Notes under the pieces: model-generated | What the model was told of the DNA's origin: nothing | What the model saw: the letters and a program-made list of their open reading frames with translations, nothing else | Databases searched by the model: none | Program-made: the position numbers and the translations under genes | In this document: piece after piece, positions 45,129-54,247 of the stretch | Numbering within the stretch: the first letter of the stretch is position 1 | Layout: each line of letters begins with the position of its first letter | NCBI RefSeq assembly: GCF_001435095.1 | Contig: NZ_AZFC01000003.1 | Coordinates: 62,001 to 126,000, forward strand | Direction: 5' to 3' | DNA from: Levilactobacillus spicheri DSM 15429 | Lineage (GTDB): Bacteria > Bacillota > Bacilli > Lactobacillales > Lactobacillaceae | DNA length: 64,000 nucleotides

Positions 45129-46115
45129 TTGACTGAAAACGCGAAGATTGAAAAAGAATATATCCTAGAAAATCCCGCCGACGAAGCGGCTCTTTTGGGT
45201 GCTCAGGACCAGTTTGTGACCTTACTCGAGGAAGGACTCGCGGTAACCATCAAGCCCTTCGGGAATTCAATCAAAGTCGCCGGGGATGCGACCGCGGTCG
45301 ATCAAGCGCTGAACATCCTGCGCAACATGAGTGGTCTCTTAGCGAAGGGCGTTCACCTGAACAGCTCAGACGTTGTGAGTGCCATGAAAATGGCCGAGAA
45401 GGGGACGTTGACCTACTTCCAAGACCTGTATACCGAAAAGCTGTTAAACGACGCGAAGGGCCGCCCTGTGCGGGTCAAGAGCTTTGGCCAACGGCAGTAC
45501 ATCGATGCCATCAAGCACAACGACATTACCTTTGGCATCGGTCCGGCCGGAACGGGGAAGACCTACCTGGCCGTGGTCATGGCCGTGGCGGCCTTAAAAC
45601 ACGGGGACGTTGAGAAAATCATCCTGACGCGGCCCGCGGTCGAGGCCGGCGAAAGCCTGGGCTTCTTACCCGGGGACCTGAAGGAAAAGGTCGACCCTTA
45701 CCTGCGGCCCATCTATGATGCGCTGTACGCCATCTTAGGCGCCGAACACACGACGCGGCTGATGGACCGTGGCGTCATCGAGATCGCCCCGTTGGCCTAC
45801 ATGCGGGGGCGGACCCTGGAGTCGGCCTTCGTCATCTTGGATGAAGCCCAAAACACCACCAACATGCAAATGAAGATGTTCCTGACGCGGCTGGGATTTG
45901 GCTCAAAGATGATCGTGAACGGGGATATCTCCCAGATCGACCTGCCCCACAACACCCGCTCGGGACTGATTCAAGCCCAACACATTCTACAAAATGTTCG
46001 GCACATCGCCTTTGTGACCTTTACGGCGGACGATGTGGTGCGGCACCCAGTCGTGGCCAGCATCATTAACGCTTACGAGGCGAACGAAACTCAACCAAAT
46101 GGAGCTAAAAAATAA
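45129..46115 (+). CDS. phoH: PhoH family ATPase
   Basis: 328 residues. An N-terminal KH-like domain (about 20-105) and a PhoH P-loop ATPase with Walker A GPAGTGKTYLA (about 138-148) and Walker B FVILDEAQN (about 235-243). Linked to RNA metabolism by its constant pairing with the RNase YbeY. Start is TTG, with AAAGGAGC 10 bases ahead; no ATG fits. Its stop codon overlaps the ybeY start by one base. Confidence 0.95.
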   Translation: MTENAKIEKEYILENPADEAALLGAQDQFVTLLEEGLAVTIKPFGNSIKVAGDATAVDQALNILRNMSGLLAKGVHLNSSDVVSAMKMAEKGTLTYFQDLYTEKLLNDAKGRPVRVKSFGQRQYIDAIKHNDITFGIGPAGTGKTYLAVVMAVAALKHGDVEKIILTRPAVEAGESLGFLPGDLKEKVDPYLRPIYDALYAILGAEHTTRLMDRGVIEIAPLAYMRGRTLESAFVILDEAQNTTNMQMKMFLTRLGFGSKMIVNGDISQIDLPHNTRSGLIQAQHILQNVRHIAFVTFTADDVVRHPVVASIINAYEANETQPNGAKK

Positions 46116-46603
46116 TGGATTTAGAGATTTACGATAAGACCCACGACGGCGTTCCCGCCGAAAAGATTCAATTGATTCAAGACGTCCTGCAGTACGCGGG
46201 CACCTACCTGAAGTTAGCGGACAACACCGAAATGTCGGTCACGTTGATGAACAACGAAGACATTCACCGGATCAACAAGCAGTACCGCGGCGTGGACCGG
46301 GCGACCGACGTCATCAGCTTTGCCATCGAGGATGACGAAGCCGCCGATGACGACTTTCCCCTGGTCATGGACGACGAACTCGCCGCGGAGATCCCCGAAA
46401 ATATCGGGGACATCTTCGTATCCATGGACAAGGTCAGTGAACAGGCGGAGTACCTGGGTCACTCCTACGACCGGGAACTGGGCTTCTTGGTCGTGCACGG
46501 GTTCTTACACCTGAACGGGTACGATCACATGGAGCCCGCGGACGAAAAGGTCATGTTTAAGCTGCAGGCCGACATCTTAGATGCCTATGGCCTCAAGCGA
46601 TAA
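46115..46603 (+). CDS. ybeY: Endoribonuclease YbeY
   Basis: Zinc-dependent RNase for 16S rRNA 3' maturation and ribosome quality control. 162 residues. The metal-binding signature HGFLHLNGYDH is complete (His at about 128, 132 and 138), and the RGVDRATDVISF stretch lies near 57-68. Coupled to phoH by one-base overlap. dgkA begins inside its 3' end. Confidence 0.96.
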   Translation: MDLEIYDKTHDGVPAEKIQLIQDVLQYAGTYLKLADNTEMSVTLMNNEDIHRINKQYRGVDRATDVISFAIEDDEAADDDFPLVMDDELAAEIPENIGDIFVSMDKVSEQAEYLGHSYDRELGFLVVHGFLHLNGYDHMEPADEKVMFKLQADILDAYGLKR

Positions 46604-46976
46604 GCAGACCGGGAAGAACCGGGCGTTCCGGCAGTCCCTGGGGCACGCCGTTGACGGGCTCAAGGCACTGTACCGGTATGAACGCAATTTTCGTAAACAC
46701 CTCGTCGTCGGCAGCCTCGCCGTGTTGGCCGGACTTATCCTGCAGCTAACGGTCAACGAGTGGCTGTGGCTGACGCTGGCCATCTTTTTGGTGTTGATTG
46801 CGGAGACGTTGAACACCATCGTGGAAGCGGTGGTCGATCTCGTGGTGGGGCAGACCTATCACGATTTAGCAAAACGGGCCAAGGACGTGGCCGCGGGAGG
46901 GGTGCTCTTAGCCGCCCTGTTTGCGGTCATCGTCGGCTGTTTAGTCATGGCGCCAGCGCTGATGCGTTGGTTCTGA
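46581..46976 (+). CDS. dgkA: Undecaprenol/diacylglycerol kinase
   Basis: 131-residue integral membrane kinase with three hydrophobic helices (about 41-60, 62-80, 105-125). The active-site sequence [16 protein letters not shown] (about 73-88) is intact with both glutamates. Gram-positive members mostly phosphorylate undecaprenol, which supplies the cell-wall lipid carrier. The start is ATG 46581 or 46587, both within the end of ybeY; no strong site separates them. Confidence 0.93.
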   Translation: MPMASSDKQTGKNRAFRQSLGHAVDGLKALYRYERNFRKHLVVGSLAVLAGLILQLTVNEWLWLTLAIFLVLIAETLNTIVEAVVDLVVGQTYHDLAKRAKDVAAGGVLLAALFAVIVGCLVMAPALMRWF

Positions 46977-46989
46977 GGAGGAAGTACCA

Positions 46990-47895
46990 GTGGATAATCC
47001 AAATTACAAATCCGGGTTCGTGGCCATCGTTGGCCGGCCGAACGTCGGTAAATCAACGTTTTTAAACCGGGTGATCGGTCAAAAGATCGCCATCATGTCG
47101 AACACGGCCCAGACCACCCGCAACAAGATCCAAGGCATCTATACGACCGATGAGGCCCAAATCGTCTTCATCGATACGCCGGGGGTCCACAAACCCAAGA
47201 CCCAATTGGGCGATTACATGGTCAAGTCGGCGCTGTCCGCCCTGAACGAAGTCGACGCCGTTTTGTTCATGATCAACGCCGCCGAGAAGCGGGGCGCGGG
47301 GGACAACTTCATCATCGACCGGCTGAAGGGCATCAAGGCGCCGGTCTACCTGTTGGTCAATAAGATCGACCAGATTCACCCGGACGACCTGCTGGCCATC
47401 ATGGACCAGTACAAGACGGCCCTGCCGTGGAAGGCGGTTTACCCGATTTCCGCGTTGGAGGGGAACAACGTCAACGAATTTCTCGGTGACCTGGTGGACC
47501 AGATGCCTAACGGTCCCCAGTACTACCCGGCCGACCAGTTGACGGACCATCCGGAACGGTTCGTGGTCAGTGAACTGATTCGCGAAAAGATCTTCATGCT
47601 GACCCGTGAAGAGGTGCCGCATTCCGTCGCCGTCGAGATCGAAAGCATGAAGACGCAGGCCAATGACCGGGTCCGCATCGAGGCGACGATCATCGTGGAA
47701 CGGCCAACGCAAAAGGGCATCATGATCGGCAAGGGCGGCAGCATGCTGAAGAAGATCGGGACGATGGCGCGGCAGGATATCGAACACCTGCTGGGCAGTC
47801 CCGTTTACCTGCAGCTGTTCGTCAAGGTTCAGCCAGGGTGGCGCGATAAGTCGAACCTGCTGAAATCCTACGGGTACCGGAACAGCGATATCTAG
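46990..47895 (+). CDS. era: GTPase Era
   Basis: Ribosome-assembly GTPase that binds the 16S rRNA 3' end. 301 residues. G motifs [10 protein letters not shown] (about 15-24), DTPGVH (about 61-66) and NKIDQ (about 124-128); C-terminal KH domain with [11 protein letters not shown] (about 244-254). GTG start after GAGGAGGAAG. Follows dgkA by 13 bases. Confidence 0.97.
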   Translation: MDNPNYKSGFVAIVGRPNVGKSTFLNRVIGQKIAIMSNTAQTTRNKIQGIYTTDEAQIVFIDTPGVHKPKTQLGDYMVKSALSALNEVDAVLFMINAAEKRGAGDNFIIDRLKGIKAPVYLLVNKIDQIHPDDLLAIMDQYKTALPWKAVYPISALEGNNVNEFLGDLVDQMPNGPQYYPADQLTDHPERFVVSELIREKIFMLTREEVPHSVAVEIESMKTQANDRVRIEATIIVERPTQKGIMIGKGGSMLKKIGTMARQDIEHLLGSPVYLQLFVKVQPGWRDKSNLLKSYGYRNSDI

Positions 47896-47919
47896 GGGTC
47901 ATTTAAAAAGCATTGAAGG

Positions 47920-47962
47920 AAACGATAGGCGGGAGGCTGGTCAGGTCAGCGCCTATCGTTTT
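47920..47962 (+). terminator. Terminator after era
   Basis: AAACGATAGGCG pairs with CGCCTATCGTTT over a 19-base loop, ending TTTTG. Moderately strong. Confidence 0.75.
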
Positions 47963-47991
47963 GTGATTTCAGACGGAGGGAGGACGCCAGA

Positions 47992-48780
47992 ATGGCACGA
48001 CACGTCACGGATTTTAACGGAATCTTGTTATTTCGCCGGGACTACGCCGAACGAGATTACCTGGTCAAGTTTCTGACCCAGGAGTTCGGCAAGAAGATGT
48101 TTTTGGTGCGCGGGGCCAAGAAGCGGGGCTTTAAGATGACCGCCGATATCCTCCCGTTCACGGTCGGGCGGTACGTGGGCGACATCGCCGATGAGGGCTT
48201 GTCCTACATTCGCACGGCCCGCGAGACCCGGCAGTTTCAAGCGATTGGGACCGATATTTTCAAGAACGCCTACGCGACTTACATCATGAGCCTGGTCGAT
48301 ACCGCCTTTCCCGACAGTCAACAGCTGCCGGACTGGTATCACCGGGTCTACCGGGCCCTGGAATTGATCGACGAGGGGCTGAATCCGGCCATCGTGACCA
48401 ACATCGTGGAGATTCAGCTGATGCCGGCCTTCGGGGTGGCCCCCCAGCTCCAGGGGTGTGCCATCTGCGGCCGCACCGACCTGCCGTTTGACTACTCGGA
48501 GAGCTACGGGGGACTTTTGTGCCAGCAGCACTGGGCGGCCGACCCGCGGCGATTGCACCTGAGCCAACGGACGATTTATTATCTGCGGCAGTTTTCGGTG
48601 ATCGACCTGGACCGGATTCACACCATTCAGGTCAAACCCACCACGGAACACGCGTTGCGGCAGTTGATGGATGAGATCTATGCCAGTCAGATCGGGGTCC
48701 ATCCCAAGAGCAAGCGGTTCTTAGACCAGATGCAGACCTGGGCACCCAAATTAATGGCTGACCCGACGGATGATGATTGA
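47992..48780 (+). CDS. recO: DNA repair protein RecO
   Basis: Mediator of RecA loading in recombination repair. 262 residues: N-terminal OB-fold (about 1-80), helical middle and a zinc-binding cluster CAICGRTDLPFDY...GGLLCQQH (about 157-181, four Cys/His positions). GGAGGGAGGACGCC precedes the ATG. The glyQS promoter overlaps its stop codon. Confidence 0.94.
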   Translation: MARHVTDFNGILLFRRDYAERDYLVKFLTQEFGKKMFLVRGAKKRGFKMTADILPFTVGRYVGDIADEGLSYIRTARETRQFQAIGTDIFKNAYATYIMSLVDTAFPDSQQLPDWYHRVYRALELIDEGLNPAIVTNIVEIQLMPAFGVAPQLQGCAICGRTDLPFDYSESYGGLLCQQHWAADPRRLHLSQRTIYYLRQFSVIDLDRIHTIQVKPTTEHALRQLMDEIYASQIGVHPKSKRFLDQMQTWAPKLMADPTDDD

Positions 48781-48805
48781 CAATCACCTCCGAGACGCTT
48801 ATGAT
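48777..48805 (+). promoter_or_regulatory. glyQS operon promoter
   Basis: TTGACA (48777-48782), 17 bases, TATGAT (48800-48805). The -35 overlaps the recO stop codon. Confidence 0.85.
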
Positions 48806-48811
48806 TAATTT

Positions 48812-49037
48812 CAGTTAAATAAGTCGATTATGATGAATGAAAAGCGCGGTGGCGCATGCAGACAGCGAGTTCGGGTGAGTGGAAGCCGGACCATGACCAC
48901 CGGGTATTGGCACATTCGGAGTCGTTTCCAAGTAAGCTGCTAGTCGGATGACTAGAAGTAGGGTGGAACCGCGAAAATTATTTCGTCCCTACGTGAATCT
49001 ACCAGTGTCTGGTGGAGTTCACGTAGGGACTTTTTTT
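48812..49037 (+). ncRNA. Glycine T-box riboswitch leader
   Basis: Specifier loop TATTGGCACATTCGGAG with GGC (Gly) at 48909-48911; T-box core GTAGGGTGGAACCGCG (48958-48973), whose TGGA bulge would pair with a tRNA-Gly UCCA end; terminator GTCCCTACGTGAA/TTCACGTAGGGAC (48985-48997 with 49018-49030) and seven T. It fits control of glyQS by uncharged tRNA-Gly. Confidence 0.95.
48985..49037 (+). terminator. T-box-controlled terminator before glyQ
   Basis: 13-base perfect stem, 20-base loop, seven T; mutually exclusive with the antiterminator. Confidence 0.93.
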
Positions 49038-49073
49038 GCGCACTTATTAGACCAATAAGGAGGAACAGCATCC

Positions 49074-50000
49074 ATGACAGAAAAACTGTCCATGCAAGCA
49101 ATCATTTTGAAGTTACAGCAGTACTGGTCTGCCCAGGGCTGCATGCTGATGCAAGCTTACGATACCGAAAAAGGGGCCGGCACCATGAGTCCCTACACGT
49201 TCTTACGGGCGATCGGTCCCGAACCGTGGAACGCGGCCTACGTGGAACCATCCCGGCGGCCAGCCGACGGGCGTTACGGGGAGAACCCGAACCGGTTGTA
49301 CCAACACCACCAATTCCAAGTGGTCATGAAGCCGTCGCCCGATAACATTCAGGAACTTTACCTGAACAGTTTGCGGGAACTGGGCATCGACCCGTTGGAA
49401 CACGACATTCGGTTCGTAGAAGACAACTGGGAGAACCCTTCCATGGGGTGTGCCGGTGTTGGTTGGGAAGTTTGGCTGGACGGGATGGAAGTCACCCAGT
49501 TCACCTACTTCCAAGTCGTGGGGGGCCAAACGGTGGATCCCGTGACCTCCGAAGTGACCTACGGGTTGGAACGGCTCGCGTCCTACATCCAGGACGTGAA
49601 CTCCGTGTTCGATCTCGAATGGGGCGACGGCGTCAAGTACGGGGACATCTTCAAGGAACCCGAATACGAACACTCCAAGTACAGTTTTGAGGAGAGCAAC
49701 CAGGCCATGCTGGCGCGGCACTTCGACGAGTACGAAGACGAGGCTAAGAAGCAGATTGCGAACGGCCTGGTCCACCCGGCTTACGACTACGTGCTGAAGT
49801 GCAGCCACACCTTTAACCTGTTGGACGCCCGGGGCGCCGTTTCCGTGACGGAACGGGCCGGCTACCTATCCCGGATTCGGAACATGGCACGGGCCATCGC
49901 CAAGGCCTTCGTGGCGGAACGGAAGAAGCGGGGCTTCCCATTGATCAAGGATGAGCAGTTACGACAAAAATTATTAGCGGATTCTGAGGAGGCAAAATAA
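49074..50000 (+). CDS. glyQ: Glycyl-tRNA synthetase alpha subunit
   Basis: Catalytic subunit of the bacterial alpha2beta2 enzyme. 308 residues. Typical start [31 protein letters not shown], then the [26 protein letters not shown] stretch (about 56-81). AAGGAGGAAC precedes the ATG. Its stop codon shares one base with the glyS start, so the two subunits are coupled. Confidence 0.97.
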   Translation: MTEKLSMQAIILKLQQYWSAQGCMLMQAYDTEKGAGTMSPYTFLRAIGPEPWNAAYVEPSRRPADGRYGENPNRLYQHHQFQVVMKPSPDNIQELYLNSLRELGIDPLEHDIRFVEDNWENPSMGCAGVGWEVWLDGMEVTQFTYFQVVGGQTVDPVTSEVTYGLERLASYIQDVNSVFDLEWGDGVKYGDIFKEPEYEHSKYSFEESNQAMLARHFDEYEDEAKKQIANGLVHPAYDYVLKCSHTFNLLDARGAVSVTERAGYLSRIRNMARAIAKAFVAERKKRGFPLIKDEQLRQKLLADSEEAK

Positions 50001-52075
50001 TGGCACACACATTTTTACTAGAAGTTGGATTGGAAGAAATGCCAGCTCACGTGGTGACGCCTGCTATTCGGCAACTTCAGAAGCGCGTGGCGGACTACCT
50101 GAAGGAACAACGGGTCAGCTATGAGGCCATCAAGCCCTTCTCCACGCCCCGGCGGTTAGCGCTGGAAATCACCGGCTTAGCCGACAAGCAAGAAGACGTG
50201 AGCGAGTCCGTCAAGGGCCCGGCCAAGAAGATCGCCCAGGACGCCGATGGTCAGTGGACGAAACCCGCTATCGGGTTCACCCGGGGCCAAGGCCTGACGC
50301 CCGACGACATCGTCTTCAAGGAATTCAAGGGGACCGAATACGTCTACGTGGACAAGTTTATCGCCGGGAAGCCGGTCGCCGAAGTGCTCGCGGGCTTACA
50401 CGACGTGATCACCGCTATGACGTTCCCGACCATGATGAAGTGGGGCACCCACCACTTCGAGTACATCCGGCCGATTCGCTGGCTGGTCGCCCTGCTGGAT
50501 GAGCAAGTCATTCCGTTCAGCATCCTGGACGTGACGACCGACCGTATCACCCAGGGCCACCGGTTCTTGGGCAAGGAGATCACGCTGAAGACCGCGGCGG
50601 ACTACGAAGAGCAGTTGACCAGCGAATACGTGATCGCCGACGCCGCTAAGCGCAAGGCCCTGATCAAGAAGCAGATCGAAAAGATCGCCAGTGATCATGA
50701 CTGGAACGTGACGATCGATGCGGGGCTGTTGGAAGAAGTCAACAACCTGGTCGAGTGGCCCACGGCTTTTGAAGGGACCTTTGATCCGAAGTACCTGACG
50801 ATCCCCGACGAAGTGTTGATCACGTCCATGCGGGACCATCAACGGTTCTTCTACGCCCGGAGCCAAGCCGGTGACTTGCTGCCGAACTTCATCTCCGTAC
50901 GTAACGGGACCGACCACGACCTGCAAAACGTCGTGGCGGGGAACGAAAAGGTCTTGACGGCCCGGTTGGAAGACGCCATGTTCTTCTACAAGGAAGACCA
51001 AAAGAAGACCATCGCCGACTACGTGGACCGCTTGAAGACCGTCAGCTTCCACGATAAGATCAGCACCATGGCCGAAAAGATGGCCCGGGTCGAGGCCATC
51101 GTGAAGGTGCTGGCACAGCACCTGAACCTCAACGACGCGCAGACTCAAGCCGCCGTACGGGCGAGCCAGATCTACAAGTTCGACCTCGTGACCGGGATGG
51201 TCGGCGAATTTGCCGAACTCCAAGGGGTCATGGGTGAGAAGTACGCCCTGTTACAGGGCGAAGATCCCGCCGTTGCCCAAGCCATCCGGGAACACTACGA
51301 GCCGATCTCGGCCGATGGGGCGTTGCCAACGTCCGTTCCGGGGGCCGTTTTGGCCCTGGCCGACAAGTTCGACAGTATCCTGACCTTCTTCGCCGCAGGG
51401 ATGATTCCTAGCGGTTCCAACGACCCGTACGCTTTACGGCGGCAGGCCACGGGGATCGTGCGGATCACGACCGACCAGCAGTGGTCCTTGCCGGTGGCCG
51501 ACCTGGCCAACGCCTTTATCGCGGCGGAACAGGCGGCTAACGTGGCCCCTGAACTGGATCAGACCAGCCAGATTGCGGCCGTGGTCGCCTTCATCAAGGA
51601 ACGGATCCGGAAGATCTTCAAGGGGGTCAAGATTCGTTACGACATCGTGGACGCCGTTTTAGGTGGCAGCAGTACCGATGTGTCGCAGCTGTTCACGGCG
51701 GCGGACATCTTGACCGCCCACGCCGCAGACGACAACTTCAAGGCCGTCATCGAATCCCTGACGCGGGTCATCCGCTTGTCACAAAAGGCGCCGAAGAACG
51801 TGGCGGACATCACGATCGATGCCGCTAAGTTCGAAAACGACAGCGAAGGCGAGCTGCACACGGGCATCGACCAGGTCGCTGCGGCGGCACCGCAGGGCTT
51901 GAACGCGCTGTACGCGGCGCTGGTCGCCGTTCAACCAGCCATCGCCGACTACTTCGAAGCCACGATGGTCATGGCCGACGACGAAGCGGTCCGGAATAAC
52001 CGGTTAGCTGAATTGACGCGCTTGGCTCACTTGACCTTACAATTAGGGGACCTGGATCAGCTGATTGTGAAGTAA
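50000..52075 (+). CDS. glyS: Glycyl-tRNA synthetase beta subunit
   Basis: 691 residues, normal length. N-terminus [27 protein letters not shown] and the HD-like central region are typical; the C-terminal anticodon-binding domain starts near 580. The beta subunit binds tRNA-Gly. GAGGAGG lies in the end of glyQ. Confidence 0.97.
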   Translation: MAHTFLLEVGLEEMPAHVVTPAIRQLQKRVADYLKEQRVSYEAIKPFSTPRRLALEITGLADKQEDVSESVKGPAKKIAQDADGQWTKPAIGFTRGQGLTPDDIVFKEFKGTEYVYVDKFIAGKPVAEVLAGLHDVITAMTFPTMMKWGTHHFEYIRPIRWLVALLDEQVIPFSILDVTTDRITQGHRFLGKEITLKTAADYEEQLTSEYVIADAAKRKALIKKQIEKIASDHDWNVTIDAGLLEEVNNLVEWPTAFEGTFDPKYLTIPDEVLITSMRDHQRFFYARSQAGDLLPNFISVRNGTDHDLQNVVAGNEKVLTARLEDAMFFYKEDQKKTIADYVDRLKTVSFHDKISTMAEKMARVEAIVKVLAQHLNLNDAQTQAAVRASQIYKFDLVTGMVGEFAELQGVMGEKYALLQGEDPAVAQAIREHYEPISADGALPTSVPGAVLALADKFDSILTFFAAGMIPSGSNDPYALRRQATGIVRITTDQQWSLPVADLANAFIAAEQAANVAPELDQTSQIAAVVAFIKERIRKIFKGVKIRYDIVDAVLGGSSTDVSQLFTAADILTAHAADDNFKAVIESLTRVIRLSQKAPKNVADITIDAAKFENDSEGELHTGIDQVAAAAPQGLNALYAALVAVQPAIADYFEATMVMADDEAVRNNRLAELTRLAHLTLQLGDLDQLIVK

Positions 52076-52148
52076 GCAAAGCATCATTGACCGGTTCACC
52101 GGTCATGAAGCGATCCCAAAAAACGCGTTGACAACTGAACGCGGATAC

Positions 52149-52196
52149 AAAAAGAACGGCGCTCCTCATAAAATTGAGGGGCGCCGTTCTTTTTTG
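52149..52196. terminator. Bidirectional terminator after glyS
   Basis: AAAAAGAACGGCGC-T-CCTC pairs with GAGG-G-GCGCCGTTCTTTTT, loop ATAAAATT, with T runs on both strands. Confidence 0.92.
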
Positions 52197-52221
52197 TCGG
52201 CTGTTCTGATTGCTAGAATGC

Positions 52222-52533
52222 CTAGTTGAAGGAATCGTGATGGTGGGCTCGGTGGCCGGTCGCGTGCTTGCGTTCGGCCCAGGCCTCTTCGGCGACGCGT
52301 TGGGCGTGCTCCCGGCGCTTGGTCCGGTTACTCTTGGGCCGAGGACCCTTGGCCTTGCGTTCGCGGTTCTTTTTGGTCACGGACTTCTTCCGCTCGACCA
52401 GCATGGCCGCTTCGGCTTCCTTCTGAGAGAGCAGGCCGCGTTTAACGCTGGTCATGTAGCGGTCCCAGACTTCGGGACCGACCTTGCTCTTGAGTTTCTT
52501 GAGGCGTTCTTTGTCATCTGACGCGTTCGACAT
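52222..52533 (-). CDS. Small basic hypothetical protein
   Basis: 103 residues, about one quarter Lys/Arg, very few hydrophobic residues. The N-terminal half looks helical (DDKERLKKLKSKVGPEVWDRYM), the middle is KKNRERKAKGPRPKSNRTKRREH and the end is His-rich (HATGHRAHHHDSFN). The composition suggests a nucleic-acid- or ribosome-binding protein, but no family is recognised. AAAGGAGCC supports the ATG at 52533. Confidence 0.75.
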   Translation of the reverse strand: MSNASDDKERLKKLKSKVGPEVWDRYMTSVKRGLLSQKEAEAAMLVERKKSVTKKNRERKAKGPRPKSNRTKRREHAQRVAEEAWAERKHATGHRAHHHDSFN

Positions 52534-52607
52534 GGTAAAGGCTCCTTTATCGGGTTCTGATACCCCAGTTTAGCACAGTTGGGCGGAATTGCCTAAGTTT
52601 GAAAATG

Positions 52608-53408
52608 CTAAGCGGTCCGGGCCCCGTTAACCAATGAGACGGTCTCGGGATGGTCGGTGAAGCGGGTGATGGTCGTCACGCCGTGTTGGAGCAGTAACCG
52701 CCGGGCGGCAGCAAATTGACTGGCGTAGCCGCTCAGCTGATGGGCATCGGAACCGATACTGAAACGGTGGCCGCCGTGGGCCAGGTAGCGGGTGATCAGG
52801 GCATCGTAGAGGGCGACGTTGCCGTAGTGGTACATGCTCTTGGTATTGAGCTCGAGGGCCAGGCCTCGCTGGCAGACCAAGGCTAGCATCCGGTCTAACC
52901 GGTCGCCGGCGTAGCGGTCGAGTTCTGCGGGGGTCAGGGTCAACTGGCGCAAGCCGTAGTCGAAGTGGGCCAAAACGTCGGCGGGGACAGGGCTTTCCAA
53001 GGCGTCGATGATCAGCTGCAGGTATTCGCGGACCACCTCGGCCACCGGTAGCTGAAGAACGGTGCGCTGGGTGAAATCAAATTGGCCGTTTTGATGGACC
53101 GCTAAGAGCCGCAGGTCGAACGGGTGCCGGTCCAGGTAGGCGATGATTTTGGCCTCGGCGGCCGCGGTGTACCCGATCTCGACGCCCCGGTAAAGCCGAA
53201 CGCCGTAGCGCTTCTGCAGGGTCGTTAGCGTGCGACAGTACTTGGCATAGTTGGGGACGTTGTTATGGAAATGGGCAACGGGGTTGTGAAAATCCAGTTG
53301 TTCGGTCGCGACCACGGGGGCGTTCGGGTGGGCCTGCAGGTAGCGACTGAGCGGTTCGGTGGAATCAAACGAAAATTCCGAGTGGGGGGATGGGGTAAAA
53401 AGGGTCAC
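52608..53408 (-). CDS. PHP-domain protein, histidinol-phosphatase-like
   Basis: 266 residues of the PHP metal-dependent phosphoesterase family. Visible ligands: the Glu/Asp pair in TEQLDFHNP (about 36-44), the conserved Glu in RGVEIGYT (about 74-81), HxN in AVHQN (about 103-107), ADVLAHFDYG (about 143-152) and the C-terminal GSDAHQL (about 219-225). The first motif, normally D-x-H-x-H-S, reads TPSPHSEFSFDS, so the first histidine is missing. The GTG start lies 12 bases after AAGGAG, while an ATG with better spacing is out of frame. Confidence 0.8.
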   Translation of the reverse strand: MTLFTPSPHSEFSFDSTEPLSRYLQAHPNAPVVATEQLDFHNPVAHFHNNVPNYAKYCRTLTTLQKRYGVRLYRGVEIGYTAAAEAKIIAYLDRHPFDLRLLAVHQNGQFDFTQRTVLQLPVAEVVREYLQLIIDALESPVPADVLAHFDYGLRQLTLTPAELDRYAGDRLDRMLALVCQRGLALELNTKSMYHYGNVALYDALITRYLAHGGHRFSIGSDAHQLSGYASQFAAARRLLLQHGVTTITRFTDHPETVSLVNGARTA

Positions 53409-53499
53409 GGATCATCAGGTCTCCTTCTAAAACAGGCAACGGCCAGATAACGGCCAATGCCTAATTTCTCATTTTTTAATATTTTCTTAATAATAAGAC

Positions 53500-53536
53500 A
53501 TTTTGAAAGCAAGCGCAATTGGAAATTTTGAAAGCA
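53500..53536 (+). repeat. Pair of direct repeats ATTTTGAAAGCA
   Basis: Identical 12-mers at 53500-53511 and 53525-53536, 25 bases start to start, in an A+T-rich gene-free stretch. Confidence 0.8.
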
Positions 53537-53583
53537 CATCAGTGAAGGCTGCGGGCGACTGTAAAGTGCAAAAACGAAACGAT

Positions 53584-53605
53584 ATTGCTTATTGCAATAA
53601 GCAAT
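53584..53605. repeat. Perfect 22-bp palindrome
   Basis: ATTGCTTATTG followed directly by its reverse complement CAATAAGCAAT with no spacer. It could be an operator for a dimeric protein or a hairpin in RNA. Confidence 0.9.
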
Positions 53606-53691
53606 TTATCAGGAATCCAGCAACAAGGGGAGTGTCTGGGAGAATCGCCGGTCGGTCGTTTGGCCAGCCGACCAGGGGATCCTGCCTTGAA

Positions 53692-53717
53692 TAAAAGGTT
53701 ACCGCGTTACCTTTTTT
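53692..53717 (+). terminator. Terminator-like hairpin in the gene-free segment
   Basis: AAAAGGT pairs with ACCTTTT around TACCGCGTT, six T in all. Confidence 0.6.
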
Positions 53718-53856
53718 AAAATGAGAAAGGCGCCTTTAAATAGTTAAAAAGATTAATAAGGTGAGTCGGCCCAAGCGGGTGTTCACCGAACCTGTGACCC
53801 GGTGGGCGTGGTCTACTAGAGGTGTCCTCAGTAATCCGATGAAGGGGGGCTTCGTC

Positions 53857-54096
53857 ATGGCAGCGATGATCTATCTGGTTGAGAACCATCAGGGGAGCGA
53901 CTACTTTGTCCCCGTTGATTGCAACAATGTTCATCAGGTGGAGGAGATCGAGCAACAACACGATTTCGTCTACGGGGAAGTCGCGACCAACACGGCGGCA
54001 AGGCGCTTAGTGGCCCGACGTCCTTACTCGGCGGCGTTTCGCCAACGCCTGTTGCGCCGAATCCAAGCCTACTTTGCCCGGCAGACCCAGGGCTGA
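53857..54096 (+). CDS. Hypothetical protein, 79 residues
   Basis: Small soluble protein; N-terminal part looks like beta strands (MIYLVENHQGSDYFVPVD), C-terminal part is Arg-rich and helical (RRLVARRPYSAAFRQRLLRR). No family recognised. AAGGGGGGCTTCGTC precedes ATG 53857; earlier in-frame starts lack a site. It ends at a clear terminator. Confidence 0.7.
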   Translation: MAAMIYLVENHQGSDYFVPVDCNNVHQVEEIEQQHDFVYGEVATNTAARRLVARRPYSAAFRQRLLRRIQAYFARQTQG

Positions 54097-54113
54097 CTAG
54101 TGGGCTGTGCACC

Positions 54114-54139
54114 AAGTCTGGCGATGGCCAGACTTTTTT
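54114..54139 (+). terminator. Terminator of the 79-residue gene
   Basis: AAGTCTGGC/GCCAGACTT, loop GATG, six T in all. Confidence 0.93.
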
Positions 54140-54247
54140 GGTGGCAAAATGCCTGAATGACTTGAAATTATAAAACGGTTATGAAATGATTAATCTTACA
54201 TGAGAAGAAACGCAAACTCGTGGTGGGACAGGAAAGGAATTGAGAAG

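Larger units (their letters stand above)
53409..53856. other. Gene-free segment, 448 bases
   Basis: No gene seen. It holds an A+T-rich part (53461-53545), the direct repeats and palindrome listed here, a hairpin GGTCGG/CCGACC (53650-53673), a terminator-like hairpin AAAAGGT/ACCTTTTTT (53692-53717) and the 12-bp palindrome AAAGGCGCCTTT (53726-53737). A small RNA ending at 53717 would explain the order. Confidence 0.5.

Noticed and set aside
53502-53520. Possible cre site TGAAAGCAAGCGCAA
   Set aside because: The central CG and the second half-site deviate from the consensus.
53503-53694. Open frame of 63 codons in the gene-free segment
   Set aside because: TTG start without a ribosome binding site, frame runs through a palindrome and hairpins, composition looks random.
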